Shown here: one piece after another, positions 36,114 through 45,408 of the stretch
Layout: the number at the start of each line of letters is the position of its first letter
How positions within the stretch are numbered: the first letter of the stretch is position 1
Assembly: GCF_000368965.1 (NCBI RefSeq)
Contig: NZ_KB849780.1
Location: 370,135-434,134, forward strand
Direction of reading: 5' to 3'
DNA: 64,000 nucleotides
Source: Acinetobacter calcoaceticus DSM 30006 = CIP 81.8
Lineage (GTDB): Bacteria; Pseudomonadota; Gammaproteobacteria; Pseudomonadales; Moraxellaceae
The notes under the pieces: generated by a model
The model's database searches: none
Told to the model about the DNA's origin: nothing
Seen by the model: only the letters and a program-made list of their open reading frames with translations
Translations under genes and position numbers: made by a program

Positions 36114-36144
36114 TGATGGACATAGACTCAATCTATGTCCATCA
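36114..36144. terminator. Bidirectional hairpin between rtcR and the hydrolase gene
   Basis: A perfect 12-bp stem (36114-36125 with 36133-36144) with a 7-nt loop between converging genes. T-runs are short, so its strength is uncertain. Confidence 0.65.
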
Positions 36145-36153
36145 AACTACTGC

Positions 36154-36786
36154 TTATTTCATAATAATAAAGCGTGTAATGATTTGGCGAAGCTGTTTTA
36201 AATAGCCTGTAAAGAAGTGGTTAGCGCCCGGTAAAATCGTAATTGGGTGCTTTTGAGGTTTCGCCCATGCAATTGCATCTGAAAGCAAGGTAATGTCATC
36301 TTGCTCACCATGAATGAGTAGAAGATCACCTTGAATTTCTGGAGTTTTATAGTGGCGTAAACCCACTACGGTAGCCGTTGGTAAACCACACAAAATTAAC
36401 TGTACAGGTCGTAATTCAGGATTAAGCTGTGCAAAGCATTTTGCCAGAACATGTGAACCGAAACTAAAGCCACCTGCATAAAATGGCAGACCTTCATGAA
36501 GCTTACGAACATGTTCAATTACAGCTAAGATATCTTCAGTTTCACCATGGCCTTCATCATGAATACCTTCACTGCCGCCTAAGCCACGGAAACTAGGGCG
36601 ATAAACAATACAGCCATATTCATTAAAGATTTGGGTTAAAAGGGCAGGGACTTTATGTTGAGGGGTTCCACCTTGCAATGGATGCGGATGGCAAACAACC
36701 GCAAAGCCTTTGATTTCACCTTCAGGGCGGTCAACGAAAAGTTCAATTTTACCTACTGGACCCTGGATGAAAGTTTGCTCAGACAT
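36154..36786 (-). CDS. Alpha/beta hydrolase (dienelactone-hydrolase-like)
   Basis: A 210-residue cytoplasmic hydrolase. The pattern VVCHPHPLQGGT near residue 32, the nucleophile Ser in GGFSFGSHV near 107, LLIHGEQDDITLL near 155 and GANHFF near 185 give a complete Ser-Asp-His triad. This matches a small group of CocE/DLH-like hydrolases found in many proteobacteria, with unknown substrates. I chose the ATG at 36786 because homology begins there; an in-frame start at 36807 is possible. Confidence 0.78.
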   Translation of the reverse strand: MSEQTFIQGPVGKIELFVDRPEGEIKGFAVVCHPHPLQGGTPQHKVPALLTQIFNEYGCIVYRPSFRGLGGSEGIHDEGHGETEDILAVIEHVRKLHEGLPFYAGGFSFGSHVLAKCFAQLNPELRPVQLILCGLPTATVVGLRHYKTPEIQGDLLLIHGEQDDITLLSDAIAWAKPQKHPITILPGANHFFTGYLKQLRQIITRFIIMK

Positions 36787-36911
36787 ATAAGAACCGCTAA
36801 ATAACAATACGTGATGCTATTTTACCGATAGTCGTCATTGAAAACACGAGTTAGCATTAAAAAATATCTACTGTTATAGTTGGGATTAAGAATAATTTTT
36901 TCAGGTTGTCT

Positions 36912-37685
36912 ATGCTTGCTTTAATTTCTCCTGCAAAAACTTTAGATTATGAAACAGCGTTACCTATAGATGAGTTTACTCAGCCTCGCTTGTTAGAACA
37001 CTCAGCACAATTAATTGAGGTTTGCCGAAAACTTTCTGCTTCCGAAATTGCCAATTTAATGAGTGTCAGTGAAAAAATTGCCACACTAAATGCAGACCGA
37101 TTTAGAGAGTGGAAGCCCGAATTTGATTTTTCAAATGCTCGTCAGGCGATTTATGCGTTTAAAGGTGATGTGTATACGGGTTTAGATGCTTATCATTTAA
37201 AAGATAAAGATATTGATTTTGCACAGCAGCATTTACGTATGCTATCTGGCTTATATGGTTTATTACGACCTTTAGATTTAATGATGCCTTATCGTCTTGA
37301 GATGGGCACTAAATTAAAAAATTTACGGGGCCATAATTTGTATGAGTTCTGGGGTGAAATTATCACGAACCAGATTAACGAAGACTTAGCGGCAATTAAA
37401 TCTGAGTTACTTGTAAATCTAGCTTCAGATGAATATTACAAATCGGTCAACGAGAAGAAAATTAAGGCTGAAATTGTTAAGCCTGTTTTTCTTGACCAGA
37501 AAAATGGCAAATATAAAGTCATTAGTTTCTATGCGAAAAAAGCACGCGGTTTAATGGCTCGTTTTATGATTGAAAACCAATTAAATAAAGCTGAGGATAT
37601 TAAAGCGTTCAATACCGATGGATACTACTTTGATGCTGAAAACTCATCAGCAAAAGAGCTAGTATTTAAACGCGATGAGCAATAA
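36912..37685 (+). CDS. yaaA: Peroxide stress protein YaaA
   Basis: A 257-residue DUF328/UPF0246 protein with the family opening [13 protein letters not shown], the [12 protein letters not shown] motif near residue 115, and [13 protein letters not shown] near 205. In E. coli YaaA lowers free iron during hydrogen peroxide stress and binds DNA; it is OxyR-controlled there. The ATG at 36912 has CAGG 7 bp upstream; a TTG 6 bp earlier is in frame. The next gene starts 19 bp after its stop. Confidence 0.92.
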   Translation: MLALISPAKTLDYETALPIDEFTQPRLLEHSAQLIEVCRKLSASEIANLMSVSEKIATLNADRFREWKPEFDFSNARQAIYAFKGDVYTGLDAYHLKDKDIDFAQQHLRMLSGLYGLLRPLDLMMPYRLEMGTKLKNLRGHNLYEFWGEIITNQINEDLAAIKSELLVNLASDEYYKSVNEKKIKAEIVKPVFLDQKNGKYKVISFYAKKARGLMARFMIENQLNKAEDIKAFNTDGYYFDAENSSAKELVFKRDEQ

Positions 37686-37704
37686 TCCTGAGCGTGGTTA
37701 ATAT

Positions 37705-38334
37705 ATGATGATGCAGCTTTACTTATTAAAACTGGAACATGTTTGGTTTGAGCTGCATCAGCATTATCATTTTTCTGACCCACAAAAAATCTTAAATATA
37801 CTCATTGCTGCTTATAGTGAAAAGCAGCGGGCCTATCATACTGTTCAACATTTATATGAATGCTTAGCTTTACTCGAATCAGTTCGATCTGATTTGAATG
37901 ATGCTTATGCGGTTGAATTGGCACTCTGGTTCCACGATGCGATCTATAACCCACAAGCTAAAGATAATGAACTTAAAAGTGCTGAGCTTTTTGAGCAATG
38001 TATGGCTCAAGATTTACCAGTAAATACGGTTCAGAAAATAAAACAGTGGATTCTTGCCACGCAAAAGCATATACCGACTGATGAGTTAGATTTACAATTT
38101 TTATTGGATATCGATTTAGCTATTTTGGCAGCAACTCCAGAACGTTTTATGCAATATGAACAGCAAATTCAGCAGGAATATGCTTGGGTCGATCCAGAAG
38201 TATATTCAACCAAAAGAAAAGAAGTTCTAGCGCATTTTTATCAGTCAGACCCACTTTATCAGACGACTTATTTTCAACAGAATTTTGAGTTAAGAGCAAA
38301 GCAAAATTTACAGAAGACATTAGGCATAGCCTAA
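37705..38334 (+). CDS. HD-domain predicted metal-dependent phosphohydrolase
   Basis: A 209-residue protein with HTVQH near residue 47, WFHDAIYNP near residues 75-83 (the HD pair) and DIDLAILA near 135. This is the DUF/HD group often annotated as N-methyl-D-aspartate receptor NMDAR2C-like, in bacteria simply a predicted phosphohydrolase. Substrate unknown. Three ATG codons open the frame, so the exact start may be up to 6 bp later. It follows yaaA closely and is probably co-transcribed. Confidence 0.78.
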   Translation: MMMQLYLLKLEHVWFELHQHYHFSDPQKILNILIAAYSEKQRAYHTVQHLYECLALLESVRSDLNDAYAVELALWFHDAIYNPQAKDNELKSAELFEQCMAQDLPVNTVQKIKQWILATQKHIPTDELDLQFLLDIDLAILAATPERFMQYEQQIQQEYAWVDPEVYSTKRKEVLAHFYQSDPLYQTTYFQQNFELRAKQNLQKTLGIA

Positions 38335-38464
38335 GTAAATATAAGAATGTAGATCTGTTGATTTGAATAAAGCGATATAGATTTTAAAACTTTTAGAAAA
38401 TTAAAAATGGTTATATGAGGGGGAAGAGGAACCACTGAAAAATCAGTGATTCCTTAGAAATAAA

Positions 38465-39250
38465 TTATTTAAAGAAATAACCTGTTTCTGGTGAGCTCGC
38501 ATTTGCCATACGCTTACGTGGCATACGACCTGCTAAAAATGCTTCACGCCCAGCTTCAACAGCTTTTTTCATTGCAGAAGCCATCAAAATAGGATTTTGA
38601 GCAGCTGCAATTGCTGTATTCATCAGCACACCGTCACAACCAAGTTCCATTGCAATAGCTGCATCACTTGCTGTACCAACGCCTGCATCTACCAAAACTG
38701 GCACTTTTGCATTTTCTTTAATAATTGAAATAGTGTGAGGATTTAAAATACCTAAACCTGAACCAATAAGACTACCTAAAGGCATGATCGCAACACAGCC
38801 CATACTTTCAAGTTCTTGCGCAATGATTGGGTCATCAGAGGTGTAAACCATAATCTCAAAACCGTCATCAATCAAAGTACGTGCCGCTTTTAAAGTCTCA
38901 GTTACATTTGGATATAATGTCTTTTCATCACCCAAAACTTCAAGTTTTACCAAGTTGTGACCGTCTAGAAGTTCACGCGCTAACATGCAAGTACGTATTG
39001 CACTATCAGCATCAAAACAACCTGCGGTATTTGGCAAAATTGTATACTTTTCTGGTGGAATGACAGAGAGTAAATTTGGCTGATCTGGATGTTGTCCAAT
39101 ATTCACACGGCGGATTGCAACAGTAACGATTTCTGCACCACTCGCTTGAATGGCTAAATCTGTTTCATTTAAGTCTTTATATTTGCCAGTTCCTACCAAT
39201 AAACGAGATTGAAAAGAACGTGAACCAATAATGAGAGGGGTGTCTTGCAT
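38465..39250 (-). CDS. thiG: Thiazole synthase
   Basis: A 261-residue TIM-barrel enzyme that builds the thiamine thiazole ring from deoxyxylulose phosphate, dehydroglycine and ThiS-thiocarboxylate. [12 protein letters not shown] lies near residues 12-23, the EIVTVAIRR stretch near 45, the Schiff-base lysine in LVKLEVLGD near 100, and [15 protein letters not shown] near 190. It begins at the ATG at 39250, 14 bp after the thiS stop; the longer frame runs back into thiS. Confidence 0.93.
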   Translation of the reverse strand: MQDTPLIIGSRSFQSRLLVGTGKYKDLNETDLAIQASGAEIVTVAIRRVNIGQHPDQPNLLSVIPPEKYTILPNTAGCFDADSAIRTCMLARELLDGHNLVKLEVLGDEKTLYPNVTETLKAARTLIDDGFEIMVYTSDDPIIAQELESMGCVAIMPLGSLIGSGLGILNPHTISIIKENAKVPVLVDAGVGTASDAAIAMELGCDGVLMNTAIAAAQNPILMASAMKKAVEAGREAFLAGRMPRKRMANASSPETGYFFK

Positions 39251-39263
39251 GGATAACTCCGAC

Positions 39264-39461
39264 TTAGCCGCCGCCAACAGCGTGAATAATTTCGATACGG
39301 TCATGTTGAGCGATAGAAATCTGCTCTAATTTGCTTTTTGGAATAATTTGCTGGTTGTATTCGACCGCAAATCTTTTTCCTTCAAGTGCCAAAGCCTGAA
39401 TGAGCTGCATTAGGTTTTGACAAGGCGTGTCCGTTAATTCGCCATTTAAATAAATTTGCAT
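39264..39461 (-). CDS. thiS: Sulfur carrier protein ThiS
   Basis: A 65-residue ubiquitin-like sulfur carrier ending in GG (AVGGG), the residue adenylated and thiocarboxylated by ThiF. It lies directly upstream of thiG. I take the ATG at 39461; the frame extends 12 codons further into the end of the DUF423 gene. No TPP riboswitch is visible upstream of this gene or its operon. Confidence 0.9.
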   Translation of the reverse strand: MQIYLNGELTDTPCQNLMQLIQALALEGKRFAVEYNQQIIPKSKLEQISIAQHDRIEIIHAVGGG

Positions 39462-39474
39462 GATCACATTCCAA

Positions 39475-39840
39475 TTATTTTGCGTATTTGAGGGCATTCC
39501 AAGCCAAAACGAGCCATCCAGCTATCATAAATGCTCCACCAATTGGGGTAATTGCCCCTAAAATTCTCGGTAATCCAAGCGCCATGATATAGAGTGAACC
39601 ACAGAAGAATAAAATACCAATCTGAATCAATATGAATGGCAATTTAATGGGGAACGTAAGGATAACTTTGCTTAAAATACCAAGTGCTAAGAGACCTAAA
39701 GCATGGTAAAAAAAGTAGTCGGTTGCAGTATGCCACCAAACAAGTTGCTCAGGACTCGCGTGAGCTTTAAGACCATGTGCTCCAAAAGCACCCAACATGA
39801 CTGCAAAGGCAAGATTAAGGGCTGAAATGGCAATCCACAT
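39475..39840 (-). CDS. DUF423 membrane protein
   Basis: A 121-residue protein with four membrane helices and the family motif LGAFGAHGLK near residue 18-27, with HALGLLALG near 50. Related to E. coli YgdD. Inner membrane, function unknown. It lies just before thiS (14 bp) and may be the first gene of the thi operon. Confidence 0.85.
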   Translation of the reverse strand: MWIAISALNLAFAVMLGAFGAHGLKAHASPEQLVWWHTATDYFFYHALGLLALGILSKVILTFPIKLPFILIQIGILFFCGSLYIMALGLPRILGAITPIGGAFMIAGWLVLAWNALKYAK

Positions 39841-39914
39841 AACAAAAAACGCAAATGAATAATGAAGGGCAACGTTATCATAGATTGGGTTGGCTAAACA
39901 TAGCCAGATAAAAC

Positions 39915-39940
39915 AAAAGGGCTAATCGCCCTTTTATTTT
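39915..39940. terminator. Terminator downstream of rpoH
   Basis: An 8-bp stem (39915-39922 with 39928-39935) with a 5-nt loop and T-rich tails in both directions. It lies between rpoH and the DUF423 gene. Confidence 0.8.
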
Positions 39941-39950
39941 TAAACTTATT

Positions 39951-40817
39951 TTAGCTTGCAGACATGGCAATTTTAATTTTTTCCATTGCATTCTTTTCAA
40001 GCTGGCGAATACGTTCTGCTGATACATTATATTCGGCCGCTAACTCGTGGAGAGTAGATTTGTCATCATCTAACCAACGACGTTGTAAAATATTACGCGA
40101 ACGGTCATCTAACTGATCCATTGCATTATGTAAGGCAGATGTACTTTGCTCTTCCCAGTCCTCATTTTCGACTAAACGGGCTGGATCATAGCGATTATCT
40201 TCAAGATACAATGCCGGTGCAGTATGTGGGGTGTCATCGTCGTCGTCACCTTGAGCTTCGAAAGCAGCATCATAAGCGGTTAAACGACCTTCCATCTCCA
40301 GAACTTGTTCTGCAGTTACATTTAAGTCATTCGCAATCGATTGAGCTTCTTCGAGCGTTAGTTTTTTACTCGATTTTTTTAAACTACGTAAATTGAAAAA
40401 TAATTTACGCTGTGCTTTGGTCGTTGCAATTTTGACAATACGCCAGTTGCGGATAACGTATTCGTGAATTTCTGCCTTAATCCAGTGGACGGCAAAAGAT
40501 ACAAGACGCACGCCCATATTTGGGTCGAAACGCTTCACGGCTTTCATTAAGCCTAAATTACCTTCTTGAATAAGGTCGCCTTGTGGTAGGCCATAACCTG
40601 CATAGCTGCGCGCAATGTGAACGACGAAACGTAAATGCGACATTACCAGCATTTTTGCGGCATCAAGATCTTGGTCATAATAATAACGTTCAGCAAGTTC
40701 TTTTTCTTGCTCGGCCGTTAAAATAGGAATCTGATTGACAGTACTGATATATGCACCAAGGTTTACACCGGGCGCAGACAATGACAGGGGCATCAATTGA
40801 TTGCTGCTGTCACTCAT
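39951..40817 (-). CDS. rpoH: RNA polymerase heat-shock sigma factor (sigma-32)
   Basis: A 288-residue group 3 sigma factor. Region 2 has [19 protein letters not shown] and [14 protein letters not shown]. The RpoH-specific box QRKLFFNLR sits near residue 135. Region 4 contains the [22 protein letters not shown] helix-turn-helix. It directs transcription of heat-shock genes. The length and box exclude RpoD and RpoS. The region before the start (40818-40950) may hold a temperature-responsive leader, but I could not define its structure. Confidence 0.94.
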   Translation of the reverse strand: MSDSSNQLMPLSLSAPGVNLGAYISTVNQIPILTAEQEKELAERYYYDQDLDAAKMLVMSHLRFVVHIARSYAGYGLPQGDLIQEGNLGLMKAVKRFDPNMGVRLVSFAVHWIKAEIHEYVIRNWRIVKIATTKAQRKLFFNLRSLKKSSKKLTLEEAQSIANDLNVTAEQVLEMEGRLTAYDAAFEAQGDDDDDTPHTAPALYLEDNRYDPARLVENEDWEEQSTSALHNAMDQLDDRSRNILQRRWLDDDKSTLHELAAEYNVSAERIRQLEKNAMEKIKIAMSAS

Positions 40818-40950
40818 GATTTCTCCTTATAGGATCGGATGGGATAACCAATAAATTCATCTTAGTTTGAATCAGCTTCATAATTAAGGAAAATTGGGTA
40901 GAGAAATGTAAAATTTTATGCAATTTCTAATCTTTTAGTTTATCAAAGAA

Positions 40951-41196
40951 TTATTGAGTTTCAATTAAATAGTGAAATTCTCTTTCGGATATATGTGTGA
41001 TTTGACACATAAAATGATGTAAACCACAGTAACGAGTTACATCTATTTCACTATGGGGGTCAGAAGATTTTAATAAAAATAGCTGTTTACCCGATACTTT
41101 TTTGAGTTCGCGTTTAAGCATTAATAAAGGCATCGGACAAGGTTGGCCCAAGGCATTAATTTCAATAAGTGCTGTAGTAGAAGAAGTGTTGGTCAT
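40951..41196 (-). CDS. TusA/SirA-family sulfurtransferase
   Basis: An 81-residue protein with the catalytic CPMP motif (PCPMPLLMLKREL) near residues 18-30, as in TusA and relatives. TusA passes persulfide sulfur from IscS to tRNA 2-thiouridine synthesis; paralogues serve other sulfur pathways, so the exact role is not certain. Monocistronic, divergent from the cold-shock gene with 375 bp between. Confidence 0.82.
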   Translation of the reverse strand: MTNTSSTTALIEINALGQPCPMPLLMLKRELKKVSGKQLFLLKSSDPHSEIDVTRYCGLHHFMCQITHISEREFHYLIETQ

Positions 41197-41339
41197 ACAT
41201 CATCAAAACAACTAAAAAGATTATTCTAACAAATTTTTTTATAAACACCGCACATTTTATAAAAGAAGAAACAAGCAATTACCTATAAAAAATATTGTAA
41301 TAAGCTGTTTAAAAAAAGGACTAAAAATAGGGGGAATAA

Positions 41340-41368
41340 TTGAAAAAAATTCTATTAATTGTCATAAA
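41340..41368 (+). promoter_or_regulatory. Candidate sigma-70 promoter of the cold-shock gene
   Basis: TTGAAA at 41340-41345 and CATAAA at 41363-41368, 17 bp apart. Transcription from about 41375 would give a leader of about 195 nt, typical for cold-shock genes. The -10 match is only moderate. Confidence 0.4.
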
Positions 41369-41371
41369 CCC

Positions 41372-41430
41372 GTGGTAAGCTCGAACCGTTTTAGGATTTA
41401 CCACACACTTAAATTGGTTTAAAAATCCTA
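41372..41430 (+). promoter_or_regulatory. Cold-shock gene leader with two competing stems
   Basis: GTGGTAA (41372-41378) can pair with TTACCAC (41398-41404). TAGGATTT (41392-41399) can pair with AAATCCTA (41423-41430). The two share bases 41398-41399 and are mutually exclusive. Such switching is the basis of the E. coli cspA thermosensor, so a similar role is likely here. Confidence 0.45.
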
Positions 41431-41571
41431 TAACAAATGGATGTAACCGGAAATTGTTGATAGTTTCACAGAATGATTACAAGCTTTAAGATTATAAATA
41501 TTTTAAAAACTTGTTTGCTCTGCTGTTTGCAACACCGGAAGGTCCTTTTTTCAACATCTGAGGATTGACTT

Positions 41572-41784
41572 ATGACAGCTCGCGAACAAGGCGTAGTAAA
41601 GTGGTTTAACGACACTAAAGGTTTTGGCTTTATTCAACGTAACGGCGGTGACGACGTATTCGTTCATTTCCGTGCAATCGTTGGTGACGGTCACCGTTCT
41701 TTACGTGACGGCCAACGCGTAGAATTTAGTGTAGTACAAGGTCAAAAAGGTTTTCAAGCTGAGAACGTTCAGCCTTTAGACTAA
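41572..41784 (+). CDS. CspA-family cold-shock protein
   Basis: A 70-residue single OB-fold nucleic-acid chaperone. RNP1 (KGFGFIQ) and RNP2 (DVFVHF) are intact. It unfolds RNA structures at low temperature or during growth changes. It has a long leader with switchable stems and ends at a terminator. A second cold-shock protein is encoded at the end of this window. It lies 103 bp upstream of the helicase gene rhlB. Confidence 0.93.
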   Translation: MTAREQGVVKWFNDTKGFGFIQRNGGDDVFVHFRAIVGDGHRSLRDGQRVEFSVVQGQKGFQAENVQPLD

Positions 41785-41806
41785 TTCATCTTTTGATGAA
41801 TCACGG

Positions 41807-41837
41807 ACGCTCCAATTTTTGAATTGGGGCGTTTTTG
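41807..41837 (+). terminator. Rho-independent terminator of the cold-shock gene
   Basis: An 11-bp stem with one G-T pair (41807-41817 with 41822-41832), 4-nt loop, T-run. A TATAAT at 41840-41845 follows it and is a likely -10 box for rhlB. Confidence 0.8.
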
Positions 41838-41886
41838 TTTATAATGATCTTCTCATTAGAGAGATTGTTTGTTAGAGCACGTATTT

Positions 41887-43038
41887 ATGACATCTGGTTT
41901 TGAAACCTTGAATTTACATCCGCAACTTAAAAAGGCGATTGATGCTTTAGGGTTTAAGCAAATGACCCCGATTCAGCAAAAGGTTTTAAAATATACGTTG
42001 GGCGGGCATGATGCAATTGGTAGAGCACAAACAGGAACAGGTAAAACTGCTGCTTTCCTGATTAGTGTAATTAATGACTTGTTACATAACCCGATTCAAG
42101 AGCAGCGCTTTCGTGGTGAGCCACGTGCCTTGATTTTGGCGCCTACTCGTGAATTGGCATTGCAAATTGAAAGCGATGCAAAGTTACTCACAAAATTTTC
42201 AGATTTACACGTCGTGACATTGTTAGGTGGTGTAGATTTTGATAAGCAAAAGAAACAGCTAGATGCTAATTTTGTCGATATCATGGTTGCCACGCCTGGG
42301 CGTCTAATTGATTTTGTAGAACAAAAAGAAGTTTGGCTCGATCAAATTGAATTTTTAGTCATTGATGAAGCAGACCGCTTATTGGACATGGGTTTTATTC
42401 CTTCTGTAAAACGTATCGTGCGTTATTCCCCGCGTAAGGAAGAACGTCAAACCCTCATGTTCTCGGCTACTTTTAGTTATGACGTGCTTAATTTGGCCAG
42501 ACAATGGTTGTTTGAGCCAATCACTGTTGAAATTGAGCCTGAGCAAAAAACCAATAACGATGTTGAGCAACGTGTTTATGTAGTAGCTAAGCAAGATAAG
42601 TATCGTTTGCTACAAGATATTTTGCGTGAAGAGCCTATCGATAAAGTCATGATTTTTGCTAATCGACGTGATCAAGTGCGCCGTCTTTATGACCATTTAA
42701 AGAGAGATGGATATCGGGTCGGGATGCTTTCAGGTGAAATTGCTCAAGATAAACGGTTAAAAATGTTAGACCAGTTTAAGCAGGGTAAAAATAACATCAT
42801 GATCGCAACTGATGTTGCTGGCCGTGGTATTCATGTTGATGGCGTATCTCATGTGGTTAACTATACCTTACCGGAGCAGTCAGACGACTATGTGCACCGT
42901 ATTGGCCGTACAGGCCGTGCTGGGTCACAAGGTGTAAGTATTAGTTTTCTTTCAGAAGATGATGCTTTTTACTTGCCGGAAATTGAAAAAGCAATTGGTA
43001 AGAAATTGCCATTAACTCGTATAGAGGGTTATTGCTAA
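41887..43038 (+). CDS. rhlB: DEAD-box RNA helicase, RhlB-like
   Basis: A 383-residue helicase with the ordered motifs: Q motif (FKQMTPIQ), motif I AQTGTGKT, PTRELA, motif II DEAD (VIDEADRL), SAT, and the C-terminal motifs IATDVAGRGIHVD and HRIGRTGRAG. RhlB assists RNase E in mRNA decay; the length (383) and lack of a basic C-terminal extension suit RhlB better than RhlE or SrmB. A TATAAT box lies 42 bp before the ATG. Confidence 0.86.
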   Translation: MTSGFETLNLHPQLKKAIDALGFKQMTPIQQKVLKYTLGGHDAIGRAQTGTGKTAAFLISVINDLLHNPIQEQRFRGEPRALILAPTRELALQIESDAKLLTKFSDLHVVTLLGGVDFDKQKKQLDANFVDIMVATPGRLIDFVEQKEVWLDQIEFLVIDEADRLLDMGFIPSVKRIVRYSPRKEERQTLMFSATFSYDVLNLARQWLFEPITVEIEPEQKTNNDVEQRVYVVAKQDKYRLLQDILREEPIDKVMIFANRRDQVRRLYDHLKRDGYRVGMLSGEIAQDKRLKMLDQFKQGKNNIMIATDVAGRGIHVDGVSHVVNYTLPEQSDDYVHRIGRTGRAGSQGVSISFLSEDDAFYLPEIEKAIGKKLPLTRIEGYC

Positions 43039-43040
43039 TA

Positions 43041-43074
43041 AAAAAATCCCAATCATTTGATTGGGATTTTTTTT
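43041..43074. terminator. Bidirectional terminator
   Basis: An 11-bp AT/GC stem around 43046-43068 with A-run before and T-run after, between rhlB and a converging lipoprotein gene. Confidence 0.85.
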
Positions 43075-43077
43075 TGA

Positions 43078-43458
43078 TTAATTAATTTTGCAATAGAAAG
43101 TAAGTGTTGTTTGATAATCATCATCTTTCGCTAGAGATGCATTTTTACCAGTTAATGTGCCAATCACACCAGCTGCTGCTTCAACCATTTGGCCTGTTTT
43201 CTCGCTTACTACATCCTTTAATACACCGTTGTATGTTGTTTTTTCATCTACAACAACGGGCGTAGTATTTTTTGAACAAGTTTTTTGAGCGGCAGTAATC
43301 GCATTATTTTTTGCAATTAGATTTGTTTTACCAATGCCTGTGACTTCAAATTGATTATTTTCTTTTTGAACTGCCAAGGTGTTTTTAGGGGTAGTGGCAC
43401 AAGCTCCTAGTAATAAAACAACACTGCTCAACGCACTCGCTAAAATTATTTTTTTCAT
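43078..43458 (-). CDS. Hypothetical lipoprotein
   Basis: A 126-residue protein with a clear lipobox (LLGAC, Cys near residue 20). The mature part has two further cysteines, and a VEAAAGVIGTLTG hydrophobic stretch. I do not recognise the family. It stands alone, upstream of no other minus gene for 2 kb, and is ended by the shared terminator. Confidence 0.7.
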   Translation of the reverse strand: MKKIILASALSSVVLLLGACATTPKNTLAVQKENNQFEVTGIGKTNLIAKNNAITAAQKTCSKNTTPVVVDEKTTYNGVLKDVVSEKTGQMVEAAAGVIGTLTGKNASLAKDDDYQTTLTFYCKIN

Positions 43459-43668
43459 GTTTCACCTAATATCGTTAATCGTCAAAAGATCTCACTATTT
43501 GAACACAAGTTTTCTAATTGACTTTGAAGACGTTGTATTAGTTTTGATGTTTTGTCTTAAAAATATGTCAAAGCATGAGCTCGTTGTTTTTTATGTTCTA
43601 GATACAATGGTGGATTATCTGTAGATTATGCTAATCTATTTTGAATTTTTTGAGTTAGATCAATATTA

Positions 43669-44244
43669 ATGACGGATTCAGCAACACATATAATTCATCA
43701 GAATATTCACCAACGTCAATCTATTGGTCAATTGATTGAGCCTGCACCAAATGCAGATCAATTAGAGTTGGCCTTTCAAGCTGCTTTAACTGCTCCTGAC
43801 CATCATAGACTTAAACCAACACGTTTTGTCGTTATCGAGGCTGAACAACGTGCTGCATTTGGTGAGGTTTTAGCAAAAGCACTGGCTGATTTGGGTGAAA
43901 CTGACTCAGCGCAACTTGAACGAGTTAAGCAACATCCTTTCCGTGCGCCTTTACTCATTTTAGCGCTTACGCAATTGCAAGACCATCCTAAGGTTCCGCA
44001 TTTTGAACAGATTTTAAGTACAGGGGCTGCCGTACAGAACCTTTTATTGTCTTTACAAGTTCAAGGCTTTTCCACCATGTGGCGTAGTGGCGCAGTTGTT
44101 GAATCAAATTGGTTAAAACAGCATTTAGGATTGCAACCACATGATTTAATTTCAGGTATTATTTATTTGGGCACAGCAGCTAAAGCGATTGCACCGCGTG
44201 CAGAGATTGAAAGTAAAGAATTTGTAAAGGTTTGGCAGGCTTAA
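43669..44244 (+). CDS. Nitroreductase family protein
   Basis: A 191-residue FMN-dependent oxidoreductase. IHQRQSIGQL near residue 12-21 (RxS flavin contact), APDHHRLKPTRFVVI near 40-55 and the C-terminal GIIYLGTAA fit the YdjA-type small nitroreductases. Substrate unknown. It lies 34 bp upstream of gpsA and may share its transcript. Confidence 0.85.
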   Translation: MTDSATHIIHQNIHQRQSIGQLIEPAPNADQLELAFQAALTAPDHHRLKPTRFVVIEAEQRAAFGEVLAKALADLGETDSAQLERVKQHPFRAPLLILALTQLQDHPKVPHFEQILSTGAAVQNLLLSLQVQGFSTMWRSGAVVESNWLKQHLGLQPHDLISGIIYLGTAAKAIAPRAEIESKEFVKVWQA

Positions 44245-44278
44245 CGAGCCTCAAAAGTAAGAAATAGGATAATAAAGC

Positions 44279-45352
44279 ATGGCTGAATTTAAGTTTACAG
44301 ATTTAGTGGAACCTGTTGCGGTTGATAAAAAAACAGCATTACGTATTACTGTGTTAGGTGGAGGCAGCTTTGGTACGGCGATGGCCAATTTAGCTGCACG
44401 TAATGGTTGCGACACCATGATCTGGATTCGTGATGCCGAAACAGCAGAAGAAATCAATAAAACCCATATTAATAAACGTTATTTGCCAGACTTTGTTTTA
44501 GAGTCATCATTACGCGCTGTGTCTGACCTTGAACAAGCCGTGTGTGATCGAGATATTATTTTGGTGGCAATTCCTAGTCATTCATTTCGTGATGTATTAA
44601 AACAAATTGCTCCTTATATTACGGCACAAGCGGTTGTCTCTCTAACGAAGGGCGTCGAGGCTAAAACTTTTAGCTTCATGAGCGATATTATTCGTGAAGA
44701 ATTACCAGAAGTTCCTTATGGGGTGTTATCTGGACCAAATCTCGCTAAGGAGATTATGGCAGGTATGCCATCTGGTACTGTTATTGCCAGTGATTCTGAG
44801 TTAGTTCGTTATGCTGTGCAGCATGCTCTTCATAGTGCTTTATTCCGAGTTTTCGGTAGTGATGATGTGCATGGTGTTGAACTAGGGGGCGCACTTAAAA
44901 ATATTTATGCAGTTGCAATGGGAATTGGTGCTGCTTACAAGATTGGTGAAAACACCAAGAGTATGATTTTAACGCGCGCCTTGGCCGAAATGAGTCGTTT
45001 TGCAGTCAAACAAGGGGCAAATCCGCTAACGTTCTTAGGTTTATCTGGCGTTGGTGATTTATTTGCAACCTGTAATAGTCCTTTAAGCCGTAATTATCAG
45101 ATTGGTTATGCTTTGGGGTCAGGTAAAACACTTGACCAAGCGAGTAAAGAGTTGGGGCAAACCGCTGAAGGAATTAATACGATTGTTCAGGTGCGTGGTA
45201 AAGCAGAAGAACTTGACGTATATATGCCTATTACCAATGCCTTATATGAGGTTATTTTTGAGGGTGCTCCACCTTTAAATATTGCTTTATCTCTTATGAA
45301 AAATGGACACCGTAGTGATGTTGAGTTTGTTTTACCTCATCATGAAGTCTGA
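44279..45352 (+). CDS. gpsA: Glycerol-3-phosphate dehydrogenase [NAD(P)+]
   Basis: A 357-residue enzyme that makes sn-glycerol-3-phosphate for phospholipids from dihydroxyacetone phosphate. The nucleotide motif GGGSFGTAMA is near residues 26-35. Further motifs are SLTKGVE near 121, the catalytic lysine in LGGALKNIYAVA near 205-216 and GLSGVGDLFATC near 260. About 14 residues longer at the N-terminus than the E. coli protein. Probably the head of a run with sixA, gspL and gspM. Confidence 0.94.
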   Translation: MAEFKFTDLVEPVAVDKKTALRITVLGGGSFGTAMANLAARNGCDTMIWIRDAETAEEINKTHINKRYLPDFVLESSLRAVSDLEQAVCDRDIILVAIPSHSFRDVLKQIAPYITAQAVVSLTKGVEAKTFSFMSDIIREELPEVPYGVLSGPNLAKEIMAGMPSGTVIASDSELVRYAVQHALHSALFRVFGSDDVHGVELGGALKNIYAVAMGIGAAYKIGENTKSMILTRALAEMSRFAVKQGANPLTFLGLSGVGDLFATCNSPLSRNYQIGYALGSGKTLDQASKELGQTAEGINTIVQVRGKAEELDVYMPITNALYEVIFEGAPPLNIALSLMKNGHRSDVEFVLPHHEV

Positions 45353-45408
45353 AGAAGAAATGTCATAAATTACGGTTATAATGCAAGAATTATTAACAAG
45401 GAATATTT

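Noticed and set aside
39262..39950. TPP riboswitch for the thi genes
   Set aside because: I searched by eye for the CTGAGA and ACCTGA cores in the regions before DUF423, thiS and thiG and found none.
43379..43624. An 81-codon plus-strand frame between the lipoprotein and the nitroreductase gene
   Set aside because: It overlaps the lipoprotein signal peptide in antisense and shows no supporting signals.
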